NCBI GenBank assembly: GCA_949316235.1
Contig: OX438755.1
Coordinates: 19,863,151-19,927,150 of the forward strand
Direction: 5' to 3'
Source of the DNA: Oegoconia quadripuncta
Lineage: Eukaryota > Arthropoda > Insecta > Lepidoptera > Autostichidae
Length of the DNA: 64,000 nt
Made by a program: the position numbers and the translations under genes. The notes under the pieces are model-generated. The model saw only the letters and a list, made by a program, of their open reading frames with translations, searched no databases and was not told where the DNA came from. Position 1 is the first letter of the stretch. Every line of letters starts with the position of its first letter. Positions 32,966-45,100 of the stretch are shown here, in pieces.

Positions 32966-33151
32966 AACCTGAGTGACTCCCAACTCGAGTCGCTGGCGAA
33001 ATGGCTGAGCTGCAACGGCGAGGTATGGGGCGTGGGACCGACCGCGGTCTTCGCGAGTGCCGCTGCGCTGTTCCTTTACCACGAGCTCGAGTCCACGGTC
33101 TTCATCGCTGGCGACCATGCGCATGTGTCGCTACTCGAGAAGACTCTTATT
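32966..33151 (+). CDS. Unknown gene, block 1 exon 1
   Basis: Acceptor CCTTCACAG, donor GTATGT, 62 codons, phase 0 at both ends. It is GC-rich against AT-rich flanks. It starts NLSDSQLESLAKWLSC and has a hydrophobic helix PTAVFASAAALFLYH, ending SLLEKTLI. The last 50-odd codons are repeated, diverged, just downstream. Confidence 0.6.
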
Positions 33152-36100
33152 GTATGTGCCCTTGTCCAACCTTATTGTGTTGCGCTTGACGGCAACAGCG
33201 CAATCGCCGTGGCTATCGGCACGACCACGCTGTGCTTCTACCACGAATTCGTAGTCCGCATATCTGTGGGTGACCAGACTGATGTGCAGATACTCGAAAA
33301 TGTGCTTACTGTATATATGTCATAATCTCTATTCAAACTTCCCACATTATTTAGTCTAAGCCTCAAGGTACGAATTGTTGTAATTCAGGGACTCCGGTGG
33401 TATAATATATTTGTCGGTGATGCACAGCTAACAATGGCATGAGGTTTCTATACTTACAACAATATTTATGCTATACATAGCAATGTTATTACTTACATCC
33501 TGCACTATCACTAGGGTTGCCGTACGTCCCGTATATACGGGACTGTCACCGTATTTGATCATCCCGTCCCGTATTACTATATGTCCCGTATTTCGACAAA
33601 ATACGGAAATAGAATAGAAAGGTGAGGGGCCATATAGCCACTACTGTGGAGATCAATTCTAATCAGATCAATACCCATCTTAACTCATACTACGTGCACA
33701 TGCGTGCAAAAGTAGTTAAATATAATAAATCCACGTGTCGGTATTGAATGTCTTAGATTCGAGTTTTAGGCATCAGAAAAGAAAACGTCCCGTATTGACT
33801 TCTAGAAGTTATGGCAACCCTAACTATCATGATACTTTTTGCATGGAAATCACGCATTTTAGAGACTGCATACATCGCTTATTAACTCCCGTCATACTGC
33901 AAATCGTTTTGGCGACTTGCTGCGTTTGATCACGGTACCTAAATGAGTTGAGCCTTACTTACACCTACACTCATAAACCCTACTCAGCGACCTAAAGATT
34001 GAAGTCGAACTTGAGTTGATATTAAAGAGATACTTTTTCGTATAAAATAGCATCTCAAGTTTTTAGCAAGCATAGCATACGTTCAAGCATCATGCATCAT
34101 AAGCATTTATTTAGCTTGCAATGTTCGTATGTAAGTTGTCCGTTCCATCCATTCCCGGTATCCGAATGAGCTGAAATTTGGCATATTTATACAAGTTCAG
34201 TGACAATGCAATATTATGATACCATCGAACTGATGGTAGATAAACTTTTTTTTTTATGCACAACGGGTTAGCACTTGACCTCAATCACACCTGATGTTAA
34301 GTGTAGATGAGGCCGGAGGTGGAAGCGTACTGACCCGGAAACCCAAATATTTGGGGAACTGGATATCTTATCTCTGACAACTGGAACACAACAATGCTAT
34401 TAACATTGTGATTTGGCGGCAGATTTAGATAAGATGGTGGTAGCTAGCCAGGCAGACATTTAAAATGCCCTACCACCAACCAAACCGAGTACTAAACATG
34501 TAACCCGCGACCTCCGATTCGTAGACCCTATGTTGTTTACATTGAGCCACGGAGGCGGTTTGATCGAATTTGAGCTAGTTTGTTTTATTGCCATGATGCA
34601 ATACCGCTATTCATTACACATACCTGATGAAGAGGCTCTGAAGATGGAGTCAGAAGATTGTCAACGGAACTCCTTGATGGACTTTAGGTTACTCGTCCTT
34701 GCACGAGAATGATATATGATAATCATGATGATTAAAAGCTTGTTTCAAAAGTATTATTAATGTATAATTTATTTTTAATTTAAAATGTTATTGTAAGTTT
34801 CAATTCAAGATTGATATCAAGGTTGTTATCGAACTTGAGTTGACATTAAATTTGAGATCGTTCCGCAACATTCGCACTAAGCTGTTCGACTCTTCATTCA
34901 TGATGCGAACAGCCAAGGCACGGAACTCTCTTCCGCCATCAGTCTTTCTCGGGGTCCCGTGAGCGCTCTACCGCTTTCAATCTCATCTTAACTTAATATC
35001 AGGTTAGCACCATGTGCATTAAAAAAATATGACAAAAATAGACAACATTCGCAATAGCGCTCATCTTACAACCTGGGATCTTCAAGAGCAGGGTGAATTG
35101 GCTTCGAGATCGCGTGCTTCATCTTCGGCCACATCAGTAGAACTCGGCGATCGGACCACGGGCAATAAACGATCATTTTCCATCAGGTGACCATAGTTGT
35201 GGTCAAACGCGTAACCAGTTAATCATAAAAAAAGAAAAAAATGTCAAATGCAAAATGTCTGGCATCCGATTGTGTCAGTAGTGTAGCGTTTAGTCGCTGC
35301 ATCGTGCAACATCCGAAAAACAATTAAATCGCCGATCGCCGATGCTAAAAGTGTTGTCTCTACACACGCCCGTGGCCTGCGTGGCTCAATGTAACTTTTA
35401 ACCGCCTCCGTAGCTCAATGTAAACAACATTGGGTTTACAGTACATGTTTAAGTACTCTGTTTGGTTGGTGGTAGGGCATTTTAAATGTCCGCCTGGATA
35501 GCTACCACCATCTTATCTAAATCTGCCGCCAAGCAGCAATGTTAATAGTATTGTTGTGTTCAGGTTGTCAGAGATAAGATAGCCAGTCCCCCAAATGTGT
35601 TGGGGTTTCCGGGTCAGTACGCTTCCACCTTCGACCTCATCTTCACTTATCATTAGGTGTGATTGAGATCAAGTACCTGTAGTGAATAAAAAATAGGCCA
35701 TCAGTTAGTTTTTTAAGAGTTTGTATGAATTGTAATTGTTGTGTATTTTGTGTAGTGAATAAGTAAACCATTTTCTTTCTTTTTTGAGCTGGCTGGCAAT
35801 AAAGTGTATAGTTTGTAATGAAAGAAAGAAAACGGGGGATATACTCTTGGCGGAAAGTAGAAGAAGACAAGTATTGTATCTTACGTTTAACGTATATCAA
35901 AATCTTTAAAGTCATTCCGAGTAGCTGAAAATAGGATTCATCCATTTGAGAATCTGTTCCGCTCTCAGGAAATTCTTATTCGTACGGGATCTAACTGCTG
36001 CGTTGATTTCAAATGTTTCTACTTTTGCAGTCTACAATGGTCCTCGGCATGCTGGCGCTAATGATCCACCTGTGGGTCTGCTCTATGCGCTTCTTCCAGT

Positions 36101-39100
36101 ATTACCTGGACACTCTTATTAGAGATGTGAGTATCATTAAACTTTAAATTCCATTGCACGGGACATGCCTTTTTTTAAAATGGAACTGAGATGCTTTTTT
36201 AGCATGGCGGTACCTCGATGATAAAACCTTGCCACCACAACGGACTTGTCCTTAACAAAATGCCGTGACATCATACGTGACGATGGTAGAAGGTGGTGGG
36301 ATTTTTATACCCTTTTGTATACTAAATAACTAATCACACCCATACCTTGACCATGACGTAGGTACAAGGTAGCAGTTGTTTACTAGAAATAACTAGAACA
36401 CTAAAATTATACCAGCATTACCTAGTGTCCCGATGTGTGAAGCAATGGGGTCGTGCAATCAGTCGCAGTTGAAATATGACGCTTCAGAATGCATCCATGT
36501 ATTTAAGGTCAAAAGACAAGGTCAAAAGAAGGTAAGACGTCATGGGTAGCTGTGATCGATAAATTTTCCTCAGTCCCATGTAGCCTGGTATCGGTTGTCA
36601 CGCTGGTATAATTTTAGTGTTCTAGTCATTTCTAATAAACAACTGCTACCTTGTACCTACGTTATGGACAAGGTAGGGTGTGATTAATTATTTAGTATAA
36701 AAAGGGTATAAAAATCCCACCACCTTCTACCATCGTCACATATGATGTCACGGCATTTTGTTAAGGAGAAATACCACACGTTGTGGTGGCGCATTAATGA
36801 CAAAACAAGGTTTTATCATCCAGGTACCGCCATCCTAAATGACAAAACAAGGTTTTATCATCCAGGTACCGCCATCCTAAATGACAAAACAAGGTTTTGT
36901 CATCCAGGTACTGCCATCCTAAATGACAAAACAAGGTTTTATCATCCAGGTACCACCATCCTAAATGACAAAACAAGGTTTTATCATCCAGGTACCGCCA
37001 TCCTAAAGGAACATCTCAGTTATACAGAGATAGTTGTATATTTCGTCCAAGTGAATGAGTAGGACAAATAATATCGCCTGTCATGCTGCCAGTGCAAGTT
37101 TATCATATCTATTCATGAAAGAATATGTACATGCGCGTTTCCAGAGTCCGAATATGCTACTTGAAATGACGACTGCGGGGTTGCTCGGTAGCCAGTCAGA
37201 GATGGTGGCCCTGGGCCCACTGACACGGTTTCTCCGGCAACAACAACCACAGATCCACATCACGGTCTGCTGGTTCCTTTCGCTCTGCTACGCGGATTAC
37301 GTGAGGAAACATTACTGCCAGCGGTTCAATATGCCGTATTTGGAACAGTGGTTAGTATATTCGTTTTATTTCTATATGAATGCTATAAGAGAACCAGTGA
37401 AATTACTGGCACATAAGCCTTTATGAATTCTCTGAATGATACACAACGCATCTGTAACCTACCTATGTATTTGACATTCAAAGCAACGAACCAGACTTGT
37501 TACCAGATTTTGAAAATTCGAAACAAAAGCAGATAATTTCCCACAGTTCGTTCATTGAATTATGCCTACGTGCAATCGGACCATGCTCTTATTTATTATT
37601 ATTTAATGGAAAGACTAAGACTTTCGACTATAATTCTTAAACATCTGTTCAACAACCATCAAACAACAGACGACCTGTTTGGTGGAGTGGTTAGAAACCC
37701 TGCTACTATACCAAATGGTCGCGGGTTCGAATCCCGCTAGGGGCATATGTTTGTATGATGAATGTGTACCATATGTGTAGCTGAGTTTATGATGATGAGA
37801 TTATACGAAAGCTAAACCATAACCAAAAACGTTACGTTAAGCACATTTCGTATCGCCCTAATCATTGGAACGGAAATTAAACTAGTTTTTTTTAATACTC
37901 ATGGTTAGCTCTAAACATTTTGGGTTTGGTTTTACTTTGGTAGCGTCAATGATATAATCGTTCACAAAAAATTGCGCAATACCATTGTTTTACATCAGCT
38001 AAACTAAAGCTAAACCAAAACCAAAAACGTTCCGTTCGAACGGTAAGCCCGTTGTAAAATACCGCGATTGGTCCCCTGATCCGTGCGCACGGTTCAGCCG
38101 AGCGACTATGTAATGTTTTCTCCCCGCTGGTGGGGTCAGGCAACAAGAGCTACACGAACGCGCATCCCAAGGAGTCAGTCGTACCATGCAGAGAGTCAAC
38201 AGCTTCGTCGGAGCTGTACATCAACGGCTGCGTGGCTTCAGCTGCACACAACACACTCCGCTCCCTTGTGAAACACATACGTATGATACTATTCGTTTTT
38301 ACTTGTTTATATATTGGGTCTTACCTATGAAATTGGAGTTTTTTTCTTCGTTAATCATATGTACCAATTCCTGCGATTTTCAAAGCTATATCCAAATTCG
38401 TTTTTTATTTGGAAAATGGAATATTATTTCAAGGTTTCATATGAAATATTTTTTAATTTCTGGGCTAAATCACACAATAAAAAAAATTAACAGAACTCTT
38501 TCCATGAGCTTCCCATAATCATTTCTTAGATTCGTTGAAACTTTTATAAAACTTAATGTTATCCGATCATACACACGAAGCTTAGCTAAATTTGGAATTG
38601 CCGTTCCCAAAAAAAAAATCAAAAATGTTTGTATGGAGAAAACAGTCTTAATGAAATTCTTCATACAAAACGCCAATTTCATAGGCAAGGACTACAATCC
38701 CAATACTGACCCCTTCCGAAGCGGTAGTAGCTTGGACAATTGGACACACTGACTGACTAGCCCAGGGAAAATACGTTTAGACCTCGGAAAAACGCATAAC
38801 CGCGATTTTCTAGAAACATTTAATAATAAAGTGTTGTAAATGTAGTAACAATTGCTAAAAATTAAGCATTTGTAAGAAATGCAAGTATACCTATATATTT
38901 TTTCAAATAAGTTACAAGTGAAAAATGTGTTTCTTTTAAAAAAATGCTCAATTTATGGGTATTTCTTTTAATTGAAAACATTTAGGGAAATTATCGTTAC
39001 AAAATATTAGTTTTAATTTTTATTTTTTAAGCAATGCCACGGATGCCTGAGGACAGGAGACGTCGTCGGGGTCGGCCGCGCAAACGTTGGAGAGATGATC

Positions 39101-42100
39101 TCATTGCGTTTCAAGAGGAATGGTGGGAAACCGCCAAGGATAGAAATGAGTGGAAGAGTTTGGGGGAGGCCTTTGCCCAGCAGTGGGACACGATAGGCTA
39201 ATTAAAAAAAAAAATGCAGCTCGACGACATTTTCTGCTAAAAACACATGCATGCCTAACTACAACATGCTTAGTTTTTTATCCATCAATAAATTAACTAT
39301 GTTTAACAAAAGTCTACCTAATTAAATATCAGTCAGTATATATTTTTGTTAAGATACAAATTAATAATAGTGTTTTCTAAAAAAATCCAGACTATCATTT
39401 TTTGGGCTTACTTATCCAAAATTACATCTCTAATATACCTCTATAAGATAGCAACTATATGTCGGTTCTGAATTATGTCTACCTAAGCTAATTTTTTACA
39501 GTATTTTCCCTGGGCTAAACAAATAAATGGATACAGTACCGCTACATCTATATATTATGGAGTTAATTGCCGTAAAATCAGCATCAGCACAGTAAGATGA
39601 TAAGGCTGATAATTAAGTCTTCTGGTTTGCTTTAATTATCAAAGAAACAAACTGATAGAATGCTATATGAATGAGTCCAGGCCACGGTGAACGTTTTGAT
39701 ATGAACTGAAGCAAATTATATTAAAGGAAAATGACTGCGCGTGCGATTGCTTGATTTGTCCTTAGATTACGTAACTTCATCGGTATCGTTATCGATTACG
39801 TTGACCAACGAGAAACCGTCAAATTGCCCAACGAGCAATGAGCCAACCAATCACATGTCAGAACGTAACCGATAACGATGAAATTATGTAATAGAACCCT
39901 TGGCCTTCGACACCAACAGTATACGGATTCGAATCCAGCTGGGGGTAAAAGTTTGTGTGATGAATACGAACATTACCTATTTCCCGAGTCACGGGTGTTT
40001 ATATGTATAAATATAATTGGTGCTATCTGAAATATTTAATTAGTATTACTCTTTCATCGAGAGTATCAGTAACATATTGCAATTCGCCACAGCCTTAATG
40101 AAGTCTCTACAATGCTAGCTAGGATAAAAACCAGATACGAGTATCACGTCCATAATTTAAGTTAGTAAGAGAAATGCAAGGCTCATTATCATATCGTTGT
40201 AGAAAGATTAGGTACGGGTCATGTTAGCCCCAATTACACGTAATAAAGTCAATAGAGGCCGAACGTTGAAGCGCTCTCACCCAAAATCCCCGACTTATTT
40301 AGGGAACTGGCTATCGTACCCCAAACACAGGAACACAACAATGTTATCAACAGACTTGGCGGGACCATTGATAAGATGGTGGTCGGCAACTAGCCAACCG
40401 ATTAGGCACTAAACATGTACCCCGCTTAGAATAATTCCACAAACTCCGTTCAGACTTGTTTTCCGCAGAATATCTTAGGCGTTTTGTTGTTAACTAGAGT
40501 GAGAGCGCGACACCCAGGACGGACGTCAGTCGGGCCCCGAGCAAGATCTCATGGCGGTGTGAGGGGGGCAGGCGAGGGAGTGACTCTGTCCTCACTGAGC
40601 GCGAGAGGGGCAAAGAGCTCTGCGTGCGCCTCGTCAGCCAGTCGAGCGAAACAACTGCTGACGCAATTGAGAAACTCAGGACCTATATCACCGTGAGTTA
40701 TCATTCCAGGATCGTACTCACACGGGGGTTCTCTAAGGTTGTTATTTACATAAGCCAATCACAGTACAATAAACTGACAGGATCAGCCATGACTAACTAA
40801 TTCGAAGTCTTTGAGCATCTGTTCCATTATCCTGATTATGTTAACAGATGCCCTTCGCCTGTTATTAGGAGCTGTGTGGTTTTTTTTAATCACGCATGCT
40901 TTTATGCTCCTTAAGCATTTTCTTATACTCTTACACCGTTAAGAGGGATAAATCCGTCCAGTGACAAATTAAAATCTCTTTTTAAATACACAATAAATCA
41001 AAAATATTGCTCTGTCCTGCACTCGAAAAGTAGCTTTAATTAAGTACCTACTGTTATTTTCGAGAATTTTAAATTATTGATAAAAACGATCACATATTAT
41101 AATCGTGAATTCTGTAAAATAACCCCAAAGCTATTTAGGTAGGTATTATTTAATACTTCTCGTGTGCACGTCAGAGCGATTTTATTTATTCTGTATTTAA
41201 AAGGAAATCTTAATGTGTCCAATGAGGGCGCCACTGAGCAGAATAGAAAACATAAAATTGACTGCAAAAGTCAACCTTGATTACAAATAAGTACAAATAA
41301 TATACCTACGTTTGCATATGGCACTCCATTTTTATTTCAAACTAGCTTTCCGCCTGCGGCTTCGCTTGCGTGGAACAACTTTATCGCGGAAATTTGTCTA
41401 TCCCGCGGGAACTACTCACTTTATCGAAAAAATTCCCGACGATGCGCGGGGGCTCGGGCGCACTGCTGTGGGGAAGCCGCGAGGAGCGGTCGGCGCACTG
41501 GCGTGTGGCGAGGGGGCTCGGGCGCACTGCCGTGGGGAAGCCGCGAGGAGCGGTCGGCGCACTGGCGTGTGGCGAGGGGGCTCGGGCGCACTGCCGTGGG
41601 GAAGCCGCGAGGAGCGGTCGGCGCACTGGCGTGTGGCGAGGGGGCTCGGGCGCACTGCCGTGGGGAAGCCGCGAGGAGCGGTCGGCGCACTGGCGTGTGG
41701 CGAGGGGGCTCGGGCGCACTGCCGTGGGGAAGCCGCGAGGAGCGGTCGGCGCACTGGCGAGGCCGCGAGGGGGCTTGGGCGCACTGCCGTGGGGAAGCCC
41801 TCTCGGCGGCTCTCAGCACATCCGTAACGTTGTTTTTCTGAGCCGAACGCCAGTGCGCCGAAGCCGCGTGGTCGCCTCGGGTGAGCACACGTGGCTAATG
41901 TCTAATTTTGAGTTAGCAGTCATCGTATGTTCTACCCATATGGGTAGAACATAAGGGCTGAAGTTTGGTATATACCAAACTTCAGCCAAATCCGTTCATC
42001 CATTTCGCCGTGATTAGCATTTATAATATTAGTTAGATATGTCTCCAGTTCCGTATTCAGATCTCGAAAATCAATCCCAAATCTCAATAAGAGTAAAGGT

Positions 42101-45100
42101 GGGATAGTTCAAGCAATTGTATCTTTTTTTTTTATCTAGGTACAACGGGGTAGCAATTGACCTCAATCATACCTGATGTTAAGTGAAGATGAGGCCGAAG
42201 GTGGTAGCGTACTGACCCGGAAACCATCTTATTTGGGGGACTGGCTATCTTATCTCTGACAACCGGAACAAAACAATGCTGTTAACATTGCTGTTTGGCG
42301 GCAGATTTAGATAAGTTGGTGGTAGCTAGCCAGGCGGACATTTTAATATGCCCTACCACCAACCATAGTATAGGTATACCTATATACCAAACTTCATCCA
42401 AATCCTTTCATCTGTTTCGTCGTGATTGAGCAGTAAACAAATAATCATCCACGTTCACATTTATAATATTAGTTAGATATGTATCGGATATTCGGATCTC
42501 GAAAATCAGTCCCAAATCTCAAGAGTAAAGGTTATATTATATTGGGTCTTTACCTATGAAATTGGAGCTTTTTTCTTCGTTAATCATATGTACCAATTCC
42601 TGCGATTTTCAAAGCTAGGATATCCAAATTTGTTTTTTATTTGGAAAATGGAATATTATTTCAAGGTTTCACATGAAATATTTTTAATTTCAGGGCTAAA
42701 TCACATAATAAAAACAATTTGAACAGAGCTCTTTTCGTGTGCTTCCCATTAATCATTTCTTAGATTCGCTGAAACTTTTATAAAGCTGTTACTTTTAAAA
42801 ATTAACGCTGCATATACTTAACTTAATGTTATCCGATAATACACACAAAGTTTAGCTAAATTTGGATTTGGCGTTCCCAAAAAAAAAAACAAAAAACGTT
42901 TGTATGGAAAAAACAGTCTTAATGAAATTCTTCATACAAAACGCCAATTTCATAGGTAAGGACCTAATATATTAGTTCAAGAAATTTTATCGACTAATGT
43001 TATGTATACAGGCAACTAGATGTTCGTGTTGCGGTCCATCGCTCCCCGGCATCGGCTGTCCTAGCCATACCCCTCCTCCGGAGACAACGTAGTCTTGAGG
43101 ATTTCCCCTGGCGGACCGTTGAGCTGAAAACTTTCGACTGAAATTGGAGATTAAAAATAAAGTTTGTGATGGAATAGACCGTTGTCTTTCACTGTTGTTG
43201 CAACCTGTTGACGACCTGTTTGGTGTAGTGGTTAGCAACTCTGATCACTATATCAAAAGGTTGCGGGTTCGAATCCCGCTAGAAGCATATGTTTGTGTGT
43301 TGAATACGGACATGTGTACCCGAGTTATGGATGTTTTCATTTATAATAAGTATTTATTTACGAAAATAAAATATATTTGTGTAGTATATCAACCATCTGG
43401 TATCCACAACACAAGCCTATAGTTGCTTACTGTGGAATTAGATGGCGCTGTGCGTATGTCTATGGATATTTATTTATTATTTTATTTATTTATATTTAAT
43501 AGTGATGTAGGTATAGGCATTGGCTTATACCCAGTGACGGATTAACCCTTAATCAAATTAAGCAATTGCCTAGGGCATCACGTCTGGGGGGGCACCAGAA
43601 GAAGCACAAAAAAATCCGCCCTGATGACAAGACGTGATGCCCGACTCACTCTCACGTCACCAAAAACCGCACCAAAAAAAGTTTATAGGACTAATTTGAA
43701 AATTCGCGCGTTTTAAGTTAACGTAAGAGCCGACCTAGAGTTACCCCGCTCTCCCTCTTGCGCCCACTCGCTGCCCGCTAGTCTAGTGCATTCGGCAATT
43801 CGAAAGCACCGGTATTGCGATCAGCCAATCACAAACCACCCCTTCCCCGCGGGCCCCCCGCCTAGCATTGAAGACCGATTCTAGTTGACATACGGATAGG
43901 GGGCCCACAGGCGTGGATTGCTTAGGGCATCAAGTAGTCTTAATCCGTCACTGGTTATACCGGGTAAGTTTTTACGGTAAGGAAAAAATAGGGCATATTA
44001 GGTAAATCCGTCCAGCCGTTTAGGCGTGAAGAGGTAACAAACATACATACACACTCAAATTTTTGCATTTATAATACAGCTGGGAAGTTGTGATTAGTTG
44101 AGATGTCAATAATATTTTTTTTATGACCTCAATTTCAAACTCAAACTTCAAACTTCAAGGCGGCAGATTTAGATAAGAGGTGATAGCCAGCTAGGCGGAC
44201 ATTGAAAATGCCCTACCACCAACCAAACCGAGTACTAAACATGTACCCCGCTGGGGATCGAACCCGCGACCACCAATTCGTAAACCCTATGTTGTTTACA
44301 TTGAGCCATAGAGGCGGTTATACATTGAATTGCCAAACTTAAGTGGCAGTGGGCGGGGCATATTGGTCGTAGGATCGACGGCCGTTGGGGCGGGGCGGTT
44401 CTTGAGTGACGACCACGCACCGGAAGCCGCAGCGTGGGCAGGCCCATCACGGGTGGACCGTCAAATTGGTAAAGATCGCGGGAAGCCGCTGTATACGGGC
44501 AGCGCAGGACCGATCGTTGTGAAGATCGTTGGTAGAGGTCTTTGTCCAGCAGTGGACGTCTTTCAGCAGATGATGATTATACATTGAATACTTTTATCCC
44601 AATTTACTAAAGGGCACACAACTGGTTTGATTGCTTTCCATCAGGTGACCCGCATGCTCGTTTGCTCGCATAAATAATAAATAACTACTACTTGGTCGCC
44701 CCCCACCAATCTCCATTTAGATGGTGACAAAACCATTTAACGTAGAGCTCTTTTTAACCGACTTCAAAAAGGAAGAGCTTGTTAATTCAACTGTACGTAT
44801 ATTTTTCTTTTTCTTCTTTTCGTGTCGAGGCAAGTGTCAATTTGTTTGGACCAAAACATAGCCACTCTAACAGCACTGTATATGGCGTTAAGGAGGTAAC
44901 CGGGATATAAATACAATCTTTGTTTTACAAAAATAGCCGTTCGCGCAATTTATCAATTGAGACCTGCAGTGTCACTTAGAGACAGATTTAAAGAGTATAA
45001 TACCTTTTCGTTACAGTACATCTTTGAAAATCTAATATATGTCAAAAAAAATATAGCATCATTTAGGAAAAATAGTGATAAACATAATTTCAATACAAGA

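Noticed and set aside
36742..37062. Open frames through NDKTRFYHPGTAIL repeats
   Set aside because: They follow the 42 bp minisatellite in a foldback element.
41312..41954. Several long frames on both strands (up to 194 codons)
   Set aside because: They are artefacts of a 64 bp GC-rich minisatellite with few stop triplets.
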